Of a stretch of 39,947 nt of DNA, positions 7,739 to 17,567 are shown piece after piece (position 1 is the first letter of the stretch; each line of letters opens with the position of its first letter). The stretch is from Dysgonamonadaceae bacterium (lineage in GTDB: Bacteria > Bacteroidota > Bacteroidia > Bacteroidales > Dysgonomonadaceae). The stretch lies in assembly GCA_031272205.1 (NCBI GenBank), contig JAISUH010000061.1, positions 1 through 39,947 on the forward strand, given 5' to 3'. A program made the position numbers and the translations under genes. The notes under the pieces were generated by a model, which saw nothing but the letters and a program-made list of their open reading frames with translations, had not been told where the DNA came from and did not search any database.

Positions 7739-10700
7739 TCAAAAATTAAAATTTAAACCAAAAATAAAGGAACGCGCCTGCGGATAACCGCCGCCGTCAA
7801 TACCCCGTATGGAAGGGCTTGAGTTAAACGAATTGACTTCGGGGTCGAACCCGCTGTATTTGGTAAATGTAAACAGATTATTACCGGATGCGTATAAACG
7901 CATATTGTTGAGTCCCTTGATATTACGGAATGTATAACCCAATGAAATGCTGCGGATTTTGCAATACGAACCATTTTCGTAATACAGAGAACTCATTTTA
8001 AATTCTCGACCGTAATCTTCGTACAGTTTAGGCAATGTTCCGTCGGGGTTTTCCGGCGACCATGCTCTCTTGAGTGCATCTACCGGCAGGTTGCGGGAAC
8101 CGCCGATATCATAGAAACGCAGCGCCGGCTGGTTGAATATTTTGTTTCCATATACACCTTGCAACAGGACGTAGAGGTCGAAATTTTTAAAATTGACCGA
8201 AGAAGTAAAACCGTAAATAAAATCCGGATTTGTGGTGCCGAGGAATGTCTGGTCTTTCTCGGTGATATTCGGATCGTCGTCCAAGTTCTTGTAACGAATT
8301 TCACCCACCCATTTTTGTTTGATGAGTATTTCGGTCGCTGCTGTGTTGTCGCTAACGGAATATCCCGGATATTTTGCCTGAAACTGTTCGCTGTTGATCA
8401 CTTCTTCACGTGATTTCCATATACCGTCATATACATAGCCATAGAGCTGTCCTATCGGGTGTCCTTCGGCATTAATGAACGCATCGCCAATACCGCCGTA
8501 AGCTACTCTGGGGAAGAAATCGCCAAATCCCAAACGGGTGATTTCGTTTTTGTTGGCGCTAAAAGTGGCGCCTACATCCCATTTCAACGAATTTTCCCTG
8601 TTATTGATGAGGTGTGCATTTAATGTAACTTCTATTCCTTGATTCATGATTTCCCCGATGTTGTCCATCATTTCAATAACGCCTGTACTTGGCGACAATT
8701 CGCGCGGTTGCAGCACATTGGTTGTCTTTCGGTGATAGAGATCGACCGTTAAATCCACTTTGTTGAACAGCCCGACATCCAATCCCATGTCGATTTGTTT
8801 GGTTGTTTCCCATGTCAGGTTGATATTACCGGGGTTGTAGGGATCCATGGCGTATCCGTTGACAACGTCGCTGCCGAAAGGATAATTAGCGCCTGTCATC
8901 AGGGAAAATGTCGCATAGGAACCGATTGCCTGATTTCCTGTATGTCCGTAGCTGAGTCGCAGTTTGAGGTTGTTCAATTTGTCGGCGATCGATTCCATGA
9001 ATGGTTCCTGCGTCATCGAATAGGCCAGTCCGACGGACGGAAAAAAGCCTCCTTTGTTGCCTTTGGCAAATTTGCTGGAGACATCGTAGCGGCCTGTAAG
9101 TGTCAAGTAGTATTTTAAACTGTAATTGTAGGCAGCACGGAAAATGCCCGACAACAATTGCGCTTCAGACTGTCCCGACTGTACATAATTGAACGTTGAT
9201 GCATCGCCGAGATACCAACCTTGACTGTAATCCGATGCAAAGCCTTGCACGCTCAGGTATTTGTAATAACTTTCCGACTGCTCCCACGATGACGACAAGG
9301 TGGCGCTGATATTGTGTTTGCCTATGTCGTGGTTGTACATCAACATGTTTTCAAACAGCAACGATGACCATGTGTTATCGCCTGCCAGCGCCAAACCGTT
9401 CTTAGGCGTTCTCCCTTCCCACAGTTTTGTGCTGAAATACTGATTCTGCTCATTGACGGATGTGCTGTATCCAAGTACGGTTCTGAATACCAATCCTTTC
9501 ATCAGCGTGATGTTGGCATAATTGGAAGTGTAGGTTGAATAGCCTTTGGTCTGATTCAAAGGTGTGGTATAGGTCAGCGGATTGGTCGCCATGGCCTGTA
9601 CTCTGTCGTCCAATACGCGCGGGTCATCGACACGAAAAGTCGGTGGAAAAAACAGGGCGGAACGGATCACTCCTTCATCTCCGTTGTTGTAGTTGTTTGT
9701 TGCATTTTTCAACATGTTGGAGATGGTATAGGATATGTTGATGATGGATCCTATTTTCAACCATGTTTTCAATTCTTTGTTCAGCGTAAGTTTTCCGGAA
9801 TAGCGATCGAAAGATGAATTTTTCACCACCCCTTCCTGATTCGACAGGCTGCCCAGAAACGACCAGTCGAAACTTTTACCCGATCCGCTTAAATCAATAC
9901 TTAAATCGTGGGTAATAGCCGTGCGGAAAATTTGGTCTTGCCAGTAACTGTTGTCGTTGTCCGGAAAATCGTCAGGCAACTCATTGTATCGCTGTTCCTG
10001 TTCATTCCATTGTCCGTTGTATGGCGATACGCTACCCGGCAATACGGTAGTAGCGCCGTTCAATAGAGCCGTATTGATTTTCGTTTGATTGACATAATGG
10101 GCATATTCGCGGCTGCTGAGCATCTGCAGCCTGTTGGCCGCCTCCGAAACGGACACATTGTAATTTATATTAATGCGATCGCGGTTGGAGTTTTGGCCGG
10201 ATTTTGTTGTGATAAGCACGACCCCGTTCACCCCCCTCGAACCGTATAAAGCGATAGACGATGCGTCTTTAAGCACTTCGATGCTCTCAATATCGTTGGG
10301 GTCAAGGAACGATAGCGTATTGGATGTCGCTACATCGTTTCCGCTGTTCAAATTAGACATGTTGCTGACCGACAGAGGAACGCCGTCTAATACATATAGC
10401 GGCTCGGTTGAGCCGAAAAGGGTGCTTGTGCCCCTTATCTGTACATTGACGCCTCCACCGGGAGCGCCGTCGGAACGTGTTACATTCACGCCGGCGATAC
10501 GCCCTTGCAAAGCCTGTTGAACATCCCCTTTACCCACTGCAAAATTCTCATCGCTTCGCAATATGGAAATTGCACCCGCGAGGTCTTTCTTTTTTACCAT
10601 GGCATAATTTGCCAGAATAACGACTTCTTCCAAAGCGCTGGCCGTCGGAACAAGCGCTATGGTCATCTTGTCTGTAACGGATACTGTTTGCGCTTCATAA

Positions 10701-10927
10701 CCAAGATAACTTATGGTTATTTGTTTTACAGAGGCAGGCAGTACAAAAGAAAATCGCCCCTGATAATCCGCAACTGTAGCATAATCGCTACCCCCCACTA
10801 TTGTAGCGCCAATCAAAGGCTCGTTCGTTTCTTTATCAATTATGACGCCCGAAACGATTCTTGATTGCGCATATCCCCATCCTGTGCTTAACAGGCAAAA
10901 CAGGAAAACAAAAAATTTTTGTCTCAT
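7739..10927 (-). CDS. SusC/RagA-family TonB-linked outer-membrane glycan importer
   Basis: 1062 residues with signal peptide (cleavage near GYAQ). An N-terminal carboxypeptidase-D regulatory-like domain spans about 24-100 (VSGVIIDKETNEPLIGATIV). The TonB plug domain comes next, with VEVLKDASSIALYGSRGVNG and VVLITTKSG, then a long 22-strand barrel ending in the aromatic FGLNFNF. Length is normal for SusC (950-1100). It imports oligosaccharides through the outer membrane using TonB energy, together with the SusD downstream. Transcription is leftward, away from the five-gene enzyme operon that starts at 11211, so the two halves of the locus need separate promoters. No good -33/-7 match was found for the susC side. 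Confidence 0.95.
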   Translation of the reverse strand: MRQKFFVFLFCLLSTGWGYAQSRIVSGVIIDKETNEPLIGATIVGGSDYATVADYQGRFSFVLPASVKQITISYLGYEAQTVSVTDKMTIALVPTASALEEVVILANYAMVKKKDLAGAISILRSDENFAVGKGDVQQALQGRIAGVNVTRSDGAPGGGVNVQIRGTSTLFGSTEPLYVLDGVPLSVSNMSNLNSGNDVATSNTLSFLDPNDIESIEVLKDASSIALYGSRGVNGVVLITTKSGQNSNRDRININYNVSVSEAANRLQMLSSREYAHYVNQTKINTALLNGATTVLPGSVSPYNGQWNEQEQRYNELPDDFPDNDNSYWQDQIFRTAITHDLSIDLSGSGKSFDWSFLGSLSNQEGVVKNSSFDRYSGKLTLNKELKTWLKIGSIINISYTISNMLKNATNNYNNGDEGVIRSALFFPPTFRVDDPRVLDDRVQAMATNPLTYTTPLNQTKGYSTYTSNYANITLMKGLVFRTVLGYSTSVNEQNQYFSTKLWEGRTPKNGLALAGDNTWSSLLFENMLMYNHDIGKHNISATLSSSWEQSESYYKYLSVQGFASDYSQGWYLGDASTFNYVQSGQSEAQLLSGIFRAAYNYSLKYYLTLTGRYDVSSKFAKGNKGGFFPSVGLAYSMTQEPFMESIADKLNNLKLRLSYGHTGNQAIGSYATFSLMTGANYPFGSDVVNGYAMDPYNPGNINLTWETTKQIDMGLDVGLFNKVDLTVDLYHRKTTNVLQPRELSPSTGVIEMMDNIGEIMNQGIEVTLNAHLINNRENSLKWDVGATFSANKNEITRLGFGDFFPRVAYGGIGDAFINAEGHPIGQLYGYVYDGIWKSREEVINSEQFQAKYPGYSVSDNTAATEILIKQKWVGEIRYKNLDDDPNITEKDQTFLGTTNPDFIYGFTSSVNFKNFDLYVLLQGVYGNKIFNQPALRFYDIGGSRNLPVDALKRAWSPENPDGTLPKLYEDYGREFKMSSLYYENGSYCKIRSISLGYTFRNIKGLNNMRLYASGNNLFTFTKYSGFDPEVNSFNSSPSIRGIDGGGYPQARSFIFGLNFNF

Positions 10928-11090
10928 TTTTTTGAGTTGTTTTTAATTAGTTCATAACCGGAATAATTTTTTCAGTGGTAAAAACTCATAATTGGTGTCA
11001 ATCCATACGCAAAGGAAAAGCTTATTTCATAATTAAAATAATATTATTTTAGCAGATATTGATACTTTGCTGCATAAGATGCAAAAAACA

Positions 11091-11121
11091 TTTGTAAACA
11101 ATAAAATATAACCTATTTTTG
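11091..11121 (+). promoter_or_regulatory. Promoter of the SGBP-GH26-GH130-MFS-epimerase operon
   Basis: A perfect -33 TTTG at 11091-11094, a 19-nt spacer and a perfect -7 TATTTTTG at 11114-11121. This is the textbook Bacteroidota sigma-ABfr promoter. It predicts a start near 11127 and a leader of roughly 84 nt. Confidence 0.75.
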
Positions 11122-11138
11122 TAGTCTGAAATTTGATT

Positions 11139-11160
11139 TTTCATGGTGAAATTTCATGGT
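11139..11160 (+). repeat. 9-bp direct repeat in the operon leader
   Basis: TTTCATGGT occurs at 11139-11147 and again at 11152-11160, 13 bp apart start to start, just downstream of the predicted transcription start. Direct repeats about one helical turn apart are usual for AraC-type operators, so this is a candidate regulator site; chance cannot be excluded. Confidence 0.3.
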
Positions 11161-11210
11161 TGGGAATGTCAATCTTAACATAATGTATAATTAAAACATT
11201 GAATTTAATC

Positions 11211-12398
11211 ATGAAAATTAAAATTTTAAGAATGATTTTTTTGTGCGTCGTCGTTATTGTTGCAGTGAGTTGCAATAAAAATGATGCCACTTGGCTTGTG
11301 GAAACTACCGACAGCCCAATCGTGGTTGAAAAAGTAGTAGATCCTACAAGTTACGATACTCCTGTAACAGGCGCCTCTCTCGAACAGCTAATCAAAGTGA
11401 TTGGTACGAATCTGGCGAATACCGCTTCGGTATATATCAACGATGTGGAGGCGGAGATGCCGCTTTATGCAAATGTGGTCAACGGCATTTTGTATATTCG
11501 AGTTCCGTATATCGCTCCCACAATTGTGGATAATAAGATTAAAATAACCGATAAAAACGGAAATACGACCGAAATTCCCAATTTTGTCATTACGTTGCCG
11601 CACATGCAGGGCAATGGTCCGACCGGACAGATGGAATGGGTTGAACCCGGAAAAGAACTGACGATCAGCGGCGATTATTTTGATTTGTATCGTATGGACG
11701 AGACAACAGGCGGCGTTGTGAAAATAGGAAATCAAAATGCACAGATTGTCAGTATGTCAAAAACAGAAATCAAAATCATTGTTCCTGCAAGCGCGACGCC
11801 TAACAGCGATATCACGCTGATAAGCCCGACAGGCGAAACGGTCATCTGTAAGAATCGTTATCGCGATGGACGCTGGTTGATGACTGATTTTAACGATAAA
11901 GCAGGCAATGGCAGTCTTGTCTATTCCAATTGGATTTATCAGTCGAGCGCGCTTGCAAACGGCGATCCCGAACCTGTGGACGGGACATACCTTTTATACA
12001 GCGGCGTCTATCCCGGAGGATACAGTGCGCAAGGTTGGGGTGTGCTTGATATGTTTGGTTTGTCAACCATCCCCGATAACATCAATACCGAAAGAGATCA
12101 ATATTATTTTAAGTTTGAAGCGTGGACGGAGTTTCCGCCGATTATGTTTTGCCGTTTTGAATTTGAATCGTGGGATCCCAACGAAACTCGAACGTGGTGG
12201 CATTACGATAATTCGGGCAACATTCCCGTTACCGCTCCGGTTTTGGGACAATGGTACACGGTTTCGATACCTGCCGAAATGATAACAAGTAATGTGGGAG
12301 GAATAGGAGTGATAAAATGTTTTCGTATTGTGGATCAGGGTTCTACTGCCGGAGCGGTGCATGCCGCTATCGATAACCCTCGGTTTTCGCTTAAATAA
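11211..12398 (+). CDS. Surface glycan-binding lipoprotein with IPT/TIG domains (SGBP-B-like)
   Basis: 395 residues from the ATG at 11211 (a TTG at 11199 is the alternative). The lipoprotein leader ends at Cys21 (VVVIVAVSCNKND). Two IPT/TIG immunoglobulin-like repeats follow: one around 45-120 (LEQLIKVIGTNLANTASVYI) and one around 125-210 (WVEPGKELTISGDYF ... ITLISPTGE). A C-terminal beta-rich domain begins near MTDFNDKAGNGS and is rich in Trp (SNWIYQSSA, RTWWHYDNSG), like the xyloglucan-binding domain of SGBP-B proteins. It would hold polysaccharide at the cell surface for SusCD. It is the first gene of the plus-strand operon, 8 nt ahead of the GH28-like/GH26 gene. Ligand specificity for mannan is inferred from context. 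Confidence 0.85.
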   Translation: MKIKILRMIFLCVVVIVAVSCNKNDATWLVETTDSPIVVEKVVDPTSYDTPVTGASLEQLIKVIGTNLANTASVYINDVEAEMPLYANVVNGILYIRVPYIAPTIVDNKIKITDKNGNTTEIPNFVITLPHMQGNGPTGQMEWVEPGKELTISGDYFDLYRMDETTGGVVKIGNQNAQIVSMSKTEIKIIVPASATPNSDITLISPTGETVICKNRYRDGRWLMTDFNDKAGNGSLVYSNWIYQSSALANGDPEPVDGTYLLYSGVYPGGYSAQGWGVLDMFGLSTIPDNINTERDQYYFKFEAWTEFPPIMFCRFEFESWDPNETRTWWHYDNSGNIPVTAPVLGQWYTVSIPAEMITSNVGGIGVIKCFRIVDQGSTAGAVHAAIDNPRFSLK

Positions 12399-12406
12399 AC
12401 GATGCA

Positions 12407-14974
12407 ATGAAAAAAATCATTGTAACAGTCATTCTATTGATGATTGCCGGTCGGTTTTTTGCTTCAACTTACAATGTTTTGGATTTTGGAGCAAAACCGG
12501 ACGGCCGAAATCTTGCCACGACGGCCATTCAAAAAACAATTGACTTTTGTGCGGCGCAAGGCGGCGGAGTTGTAATTGTTCCTACCGGAAATTACTTGGT
12601 GGGCACTTTGAATTTGCGATCCAATGTGGAATTTCATTTCGAACACGGCGCACGCCTGATTGCTACGACCGATTTGTCGAACTATCAAAAGCACAACGAT
12701 GAATTGGCCGGCGTATTTTATACGGAAGATGCTTCGCATGTCGCGATTACAGGCGGTGGAATCGTTTTCGGACAAGGGTTGGAATTTATGTATGCCGACA
12801 GCGCCAAAGTAATTGGGCACGACGACAGAAAATGGCTTCGGCAGGGTGATGATTTTCGAAAAGTAAGCAACGGCGTCGGAGACGGTCCCTTGTATCCCAA
12901 AGAACGATTCCATCAAATGATTGTATTCAGCAATTGCACGGATGTCGTATTGAGCGATTTTGCATGTATTGATGCTCCGTATTGGACCTTTCTTATTGTT
13001 CATTGCAACGGTGTTCGGGTTAGCGGTCTTAGGATCGACAACAATCTGCTCATTCCCAACAGCGACGGATTGGACATTATTTCGTCGAGCAACGTGAATG
13101 TTTCGGATTGTAATTTTTCGTGCGGCGATGATGCCATTGTTTTGGCCGGATACGATTGGCATTTTGGCGACCCCGGCTTTAAAAGGATAAATCGTCCGTC
13201 GCATCACATCAATATATCCAATTGTATCTTGCGTTCGCGATCCAGCGCCATTCGTATTGGCGGATGGGATCAAAACCCCATGTCGGATTATTTTTTCAGC
13301 AATATCATTATTTATGAAAGTAATGCCGGTATTAATTTTAATGTGCGTGATTCGGGAGGCATTGAAAATGTGTTTTTTAACAATATACGGATAGAAACAC
13401 GTTTGCATACCGGCGATTGGTGGGGAAACGGCGAACCGATACGCATTTCCGCCATGCGTGGAGTGCCTGACCATAAACTTGGGGTAATCCGAAATGTGTT
13501 TTTCAATCATATTTCGTGCGATTCGGAAAATGCGATTGTTTTGTTGTCGTCCGACGAAAGCGCTTTGGAAAACGTGTCGTTTACCAATTTTGATTTTCAT
13601 TTGCGACAAGGGGCGCTCGATGATGTTGCCGGCGGAAATATTGATTTGCGTCCCAACATTGTCGATGGCAAATCGTTTTATCAGTCGGATATTCCGGTGG
13701 TACTGATAGAACACGCGAAAAACATTCGATTTGATGGAGGAACCATCACTTGGGGCGATATGACAAAACCGTATTATACGCATGCTATTTCGGCAAGCGA
13801 TGTAGATGGATTGAAAATTTTGAATGTCAGCGGCAGCGCTTCACCGTCAAATCCGAAAATGGCTCCTGTTTTGCTGAAAAATTGCCGCAATGTACAAAAC
13901 ACGCTTCCTTCTTTACCTGCTCCTGTCGATTCGCAAGCGACTTCTGAAACAAAATCCTTGTTTGCAGGTCTGCTTAACTATTTGGACAAAGGCATCATGT
14001 TGGCTCATCAGGACGATACGGCCTACGGTTTCAATCGTTATACCCGCAAAGGTTATTCGGATATAAAAAAAGTGGCGGGCGACTATCCGGCTGTTGCCGG
14101 TTGGGATTTGGGACATATAGAAAACGGCGCGGACTACAATCTCGACAGCGTGTATTTCTCGGATATGAAACTCCGGATGCGCGAAGTCTATGAACGTGGC
14201 GGAATTAATACCCTAAGCTGGCATGTTGACAATATTGCGACCGGTGGTTCGGCCTGGGATTGCGCTCTGGATACGGTCGTTCGCAGCGTCTTGCCCGGCG
14301 GCGCCAATCATGCCCGATTTCTGACGGAACTCGACCGGTTAGCTGCATTCTTTAACGACTTGAAAGACAGTAAAGGGAAGTCGTTTCCGGTACTTTTTCG
14401 CCCCTATCACGAGCATACCGGTTCGTGGTTTTGGTGGGGTGCGCAACAGTGTACGCCGGATGAATACAATCGCCTGTATCGCATGACTGTTCGTTATTTG
14501 CGCGACGAGAAAAACGTGCATAATCTGCTGTATTCCTTTTCATCTGCCGATATTTCTACGGAGCAGGAATTTATAGAGCGTTATCCGGGCGACGAATGGG
14601 TGGATATTGTCGGTTTCGATTGCTATTTTTCCGATGACAAAACAGATGCTTCACTTGCCCGTTACCGGCAGCAGATGGATATCGGGTTGAACATCGTTAC
14701 TTCTTTTGCCTCAGCGCACAACAAGATTCCTGCCATCACCGAAACCGGTTTGGAAGGACTGGGTCGAAGCAACTATTTCACCGAAATCCTTTTGCCGGCG
14801 ATAGAGCCGTATAAAATCAGTTATGTACTGTTGTGGCGAAACGCATGGAACCGAACCGATCATTTCTACGCACCTTATCCCGGACATGTTTCGGCTCCGG
14901 ATTTTATCAAGTTTATTAACCATTCAAAAATTTTAATGAATAAGGATATTTCCTCAATATACAAATCATTATGA
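12407..14974 (+). CDS. Two-domain glycosidase: GH28-like beta-helix fused to GH26 beta-mannanase
   Basis: 855 residues. A type I signal peptide (cleavage near FFAS) has no lipobox Cys, so a periplasmic enzyme is expected. Residues ~22-495 are a right-handed beta-helix of GH28 type, starting [13 protein letters not shown]. Two GH28 motifs are kept: NSDGLDI (Asn218, Asp220) and CGDDAIVL (Asp241, Asp242). The expected GHG position reads SSAIRIGG and the RIK position reads AGINFNV, so the His and Lys are absent. A Pro-rich linker (~498-516) leads to GH26 (~519-848), with acid/base Glu669 in FRPYHEHTG and nucleophile Glu779 in AITETGLEG. Their 110-residue spacing is normal for GH26. The GH26 part probably releases mannobiose for the downstream transporter, epimerase and phosphorylase. 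The beta-helix part has no assigned substrate. The stop overlaps the GH130 start by 4 nt. Confidence 0.9.
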   Translation: MKKIIVTVILLMIAGRFFASTYNVLDFGAKPDGRNLATTAIQKTIDFCAAQGGGVVIVPTGNYLVGTLNLRSNVEFHFEHGARLIATTDLSNYQKHNDELAGVFYTEDASHVAITGGGIVFGQGLEFMYADSAKVIGHDDRKWLRQGDDFRKVSNGVGDGPLYPKERFHQMIVFSNCTDVVLSDFACIDAPYWTFLIVHCNGVRVSGLRIDNNLLIPNSDGLDIISSSNVNVSDCNFSCGDDAIVLAGYDWHFGDPGFKRINRPSHHINISNCILRSRSSAIRIGGWDQNPMSDYFFSNIIIYESNAGINFNVRDSGGIENVFFNNIRIETRLHTGDWWGNGEPIRISAMRGVPDHKLGVIRNVFFNHISCDSENAIVLLSSDESALENVSFTNFDFHLRQGALDDVAGGNIDLRPNIVDGKSFYQSDIPVVLIEHAKNIRFDGGTITWGDMTKPYYTHAISASDVDGLKILNVSGSASPSNPKMAPVLLKNCRNVQNTLPSLPAPVDSQATSETKSLFAGLLNYLDKGIMLAHQDDTAYGFNRYTRKGYSDIKKVAGDYPAVAGWDLGHIENGADYNLDSVYFSDMKLRMREVYERGGINTLSWHVDNIATGGSAWDCALDTVVRSVLPGGANHARFLTELDRLAAFFNDLKDSKGKSFPVLFRPYHEHTGSWFWWGAQQCTPDEYNRLYRMTVRYLRDEKNVHNLLYSFSSADISTEQEFIERYPGDEWVDIVGFDCYFSDDKTDASLARYRQQMDIGLNIVTSFASAHNKIPAITETGLEGLGRSNYFTEILLPAIEPYKISYVLLWRNAWNRTDHFYAPYPGHVSAPDFIKFINHSKILMNKDISSIYKSL

Positions 14975-16140
14975 CTTTATTCGATGAATCTTTCAAACGT
15001 CTTCTAACACAGCATGAAGCGTTATTGTCTCAAAAAAATATCAAAGCTATTGGGGGTAATGGTATTTACGATCGTTATATTCATCCGGTTGTTACTGCCG
15101 ATCATGTGCCCTTGACATGGCGATATGATTTTAATCCGGCCACTAATCCGTTTTTAATGGAACGTATCGGGGTGAATGCCGCCATGAATTCGGGCGCGAT
15201 AAAATGGAAAGGGCGCTATATTTTGATAGTGCGTATAGAAGGCGTTGACCGGAAATCGTTCTTCGCTGTTGCGGAAAGTTCCAATGGAGTGGACGGTTTT
15301 CGCTTCTGGGACGAACCGATCGAGATTCCCGAAACCGACAATCCCGATACCAATGTTTATGATATGCGGCTTACGCTTCACGAAGATGGATGGATTTACG
15401 GTTTTTTTTGCACCGAGCGCAAAGATACTCAGGCTGACAAAGGAGATTTGTCGTCGGCAGTAGCGACAGCAGGGATTGTTCGCACCAAGGACTTGAAAAC
15501 ATGGGAGCGGCTGCCCGATGTACGATCGAAGAGCCAACAACGTAACGTGGCGCTCCATCCGGAATTTGTAGAGGGCAAGTATGCACTTTATACCCGGCCG
15601 CAGGAAGGTTTTATCAATGCAGGCAATGGTGGCGGTATCGGATGGGCTTTGATCGACGACATTATGCAGGCTGAAATCAAAGAAGAAAAAATCATCAATT
15701 TTCGTCATTATCATACCATCAAAGAGACGAAAAACGGCGAAGGGCCGCATCCCTTGAAAACATCAAAGGGGTGGCTGCATTTAGCGCACGGCGTAAGAAA
15801 TTGCGCTTCTGGTCTGCGTTATGTACTCTATCTCTATCTTACCGATTTAAAAGATCCGACAAAACTTATTGCCGAACCTGCCGGCTATTTTATGGCGCCT
15901 CAGGGAGAAGAACGCATCGGTGATGTGTCGAATGTACTTTTCAGTAATGGTTGGATTGCCGACGACGACGGGATGGTATTTATTTATTACGCTTCGAGTG
16001 ATACACGGATGCACGTGGCAACTTCAACTGTCGATAAATTGCTTGATTATGTGATAAATACGCCTGCTGACGGTTACCGTTCGGCAACTTCGGTAGCGGC
16101 AATCAAACAACTTATCAAGAAAAACACTACTTTTGTGTAA
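14971..16140 (+). CDS. GH130 4-O-beta-D-mannosyl-D-glucose phosphorylase
   Basis: 389 residues, the usual size for GH130 subfamily 1. No signal peptide, so cytoplasmic. The five-bladed propeller fold is reflected in repeats such as [19 protein letters not shown] and [16 protein letters not shown]. The proton donor Asp131 lies in NVYDMRLT, the same residue number reported for the Bacteroides fragilis enzyme. Phosphate-binding residues are expected in [11 protein letters not shown] and in GEGPHPLKT. The reaction is mannosyl-glucose plus phosphate giving alpha-mannose 1-phosphate and glucose. Its ATG overlaps the GH26 stop (ATGA), so it is translationally coupled. Together with the epimerase and symporter downstream it forms the intracellular part of the mannan pathway. 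GH130 members acting on mannan oligosaccharides (subfamily 2) are the main alternative, but length, context and gene order favour MGP. Confidence 0.93.
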   Translation: MTLFDESFKRLLTQHEALLSQKNIKAIGGNGIYDRYIHPVVTADHVPLTWRYDFNPATNPFLMERIGVNAAMNSGAIKWKGRYILIVRIEGVDRKSFFAVAESSNGVDGFRFWDEPIEIPETDNPDTNVYDMRLTLHEDGWIYGFFCTERKDTQADKGDLSSAVATAGIVRTKDLKTWERLPDVRSKSQQRNVALHPEFVEGKYALYTRPQEGFINAGNGGGIGWALIDDIMQAEIKEEKIINFRHYHTIKETKNGEGPHPLKTSKGWLHLAHGVRNCASGLRYVLYLYLTDLKDPTKLIAEPAGYFMAPQGEERIGDVSNVLFSNGWIADDDGMVFIYYASSDTRMHVATSTVDKLLDYVINTPADGYRSATSVAAIKQLIKKNTTFV

Positions 16141-16170
16141 ATCAATACGCTAAATAATACCATACGAACA

Positions 16171-17550
16171 GTGAAATTAAAAGAAAAAATCGGTTACGGA
16201 TTTGGCGACATGGCATCGTCTATGTTTTGGAAACTGTTTGGTTCTTATCTGATGATTTTTTATACCGACGTGTTCGGGTTGCCTGCCGCTGTGGTGGGGA
16301 CGATGTTTTTGATTACCCGTGTTTGGGATTCGTTTTTTGATCCGATTGTCGGGTTGATTGCTGACCGTACCGTTACACGCTGGGGGAAATTTCGCCCATA
16401 TCTGCTGATATTAGCAGTTCCTTTCGGCATCATAGGCGTTATTACTTTTTTTACGCCTTCATTGGGGATTTCCGGGAAAATCGTATATGCCTACATCACT
16501 TATTCGCTCATGATGATGATTTATTCCGCCATCAACGTTCCTTATGCTTCGCTGTTGGGTGTGATGAGTCCGAATCCTAAGGACAGGAATGTGCTTTCCA
16601 CTTTCCGTATGGCCTTTGCCTATATCGGCAGCTTTTTTGCCTTGTTGCTGTTTATGCCGATGGTTAATTTTTTCAGCAAAAATAGCGATGATGCGATGAT
16701 GCAACAACGCGGATGGGTTTTGAGCGTGGCCGTCATTGCCGTTATTTGTGCTGTACTGTTTTATGCCTGTTTTGCTTTTACGAAAGAGCGTGTAAAACCC
16801 ATCAAAGAAAAGCAAGCTTCATTAAAAGCCGATTTGAATGATTTGCTTAAAAACAAACCGTGGTGGATTCTGCTTGGAGCAGGTATTGCGGCATTGTTGT
16901 TCAATTCTATTCGCGACGGCGCGACGGTGTATTATTTCAAATATTTTATTGTCGAAGAAAGTTTCGGGACGGTCAATCTGTTGAATATTCCCTTTGTTTT
17001 AAGTGGCATATATTTAGCTGTCGGGCAGGTAGCAAACATTGTTGGCGTCGTTTTGGCTGCGCCTGTAAGCAACCGCATCGGAAAAAAACAGGCGTATATG
17101 GGAGCAATGCTTATAGCAACGGCGTTAAGTATTGTATTTTACTGGTTGAACAAAGACAACCTTGCGCTGATTTTCATCATTCAGGCGCTTATAAGCATTT
17201 GTGCGGGCAGTATTTTTCCACTGCTTTGGTCGATGTACGCCGATTGTGCAGATTATTCCGAATTGAAAACAGGTAATCGAGCTACAGGGCTGATTTTCAG
17301 TTCTTCGTCCATGTCTCAAAAATTCGGGTGGGCTATTGGTAGCGCAGTAACAGGTTGGTTGTTAGGATATTTTGGATTTGAAGCCAATGCGATTCAAAGT
17401 GAAGAAACGATCCATGGTATCAAAATGTTTTTGAGTTTTCTGCCTGCTGTTGGAACCGCTCTGTCTGTTGTCTTTATCTATTTTTATCCTTTGACGGAAA
17501 AAAAACTTTTGGAAATTACCGGTGAATTGCAGAAAAAACGCCTGAGTTGA
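16171..17550 (+). CDS. GPH/MFS-type sugar:cation symporter (probable mannobiose transporter)
   Basis: 459 residues with 12 predicted membrane spans, beginning at a GTG codon (KLKEKIGYGFGDMAS). This N-terminus is the standard opening of the glycoside-pentoside-hexuronide:cation symporter family, so the GTG start is accepted. The family loop motif is visible as DPIVGLIADRTVTRWGKFRP after helix 2, and a central cytoplasmic loop lies near KEKQASLKADLNDLL. It would move a disaccharide, most likely beta-1,4-mannobiose, from periplasm to cytoplasm by cation symport. It follows the GH130 gene after 30 nt and runs directly into the epimerase gene, the same position as the symporter in the B. fragilis mannan operon. 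Substrate is inferred from that synteny. Confidence 0.9.
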   Translation: MKLKEKIGYGFGDMASSMFWKLFGSYLMIFYTDVFGLPAAVVGTMFLITRVWDSFFDPIVGLIADRTVTRWGKFRPYLLILAVPFGIIGVITFFTPSLGISGKIVYAYITYSLMMMIYSAINVPYASLLGVMSPNPKDRNVLSTFRMAFAYIGSFFALLLFMPMVNFFSKNSDDAMMQQRGWVLSVAVIAVICAVLFYACFAFTKERVKPIKEKQASLKADLNDLLKNKPWWILLGAGIAALLFNSIRDGATVYYFKYFIVEESFGTVNLLNIPFVLSGIYLAVGQVANIVGVVLAAPVSNRIGKKQAYMGAMLIATALSIVFYWLNKDNLALIFIIQALISICAGSIFPLLWSMYADCADYSELKTGNRATGLIFSSSSMSQKFGWAIGSAVTGWLLGYFGFEANAIQSEETIHGIKMFLSFLPAVGTALSVVFIYFYPLTEKKLLEITGELQKKRLS

Positions 17551-17567
17551 AAAAAACGAACGATACA

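Larger units (their letters stand above)
10928..11210. other. Divergent intergenic region between susC and the mannan enzyme operon
   Basis: 283 nt with low G+C. It contains a strong plus-strand promoter (11091-11121) and a 9-bp direct repeat in the leader (11139-11160). For the minus strand the nearest to a -7 box is TTCCTTTG (11010-11017), a one-base mismatch with no -33 partner, so the susC promoter may need an activator. No RNA gene or riboswitch was recognised. Confidence 0.5.

Noticed and set aside
7728-7742. TTG start for SusD five residues upstream
   Set aside because: The ATG at 7727 begins a standard lipoprotein leader (MKKTITLF).
12464-13783. Long minus-strand open frame (439 residues) opposite the GH28-like domain
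   Set aside because: Antisense to a clear glycosidase with catalytic motifs; its translation is basic and low in recognisable structure, with no leader, promoter or family match.
12463-13895. Calling the beta-helix domain an active polygalacturonase
   Set aside because: The GHG His and RIK Arg-Lys motifs are missing and the operon is for mannan, so pectin hydrolysis is not supported.
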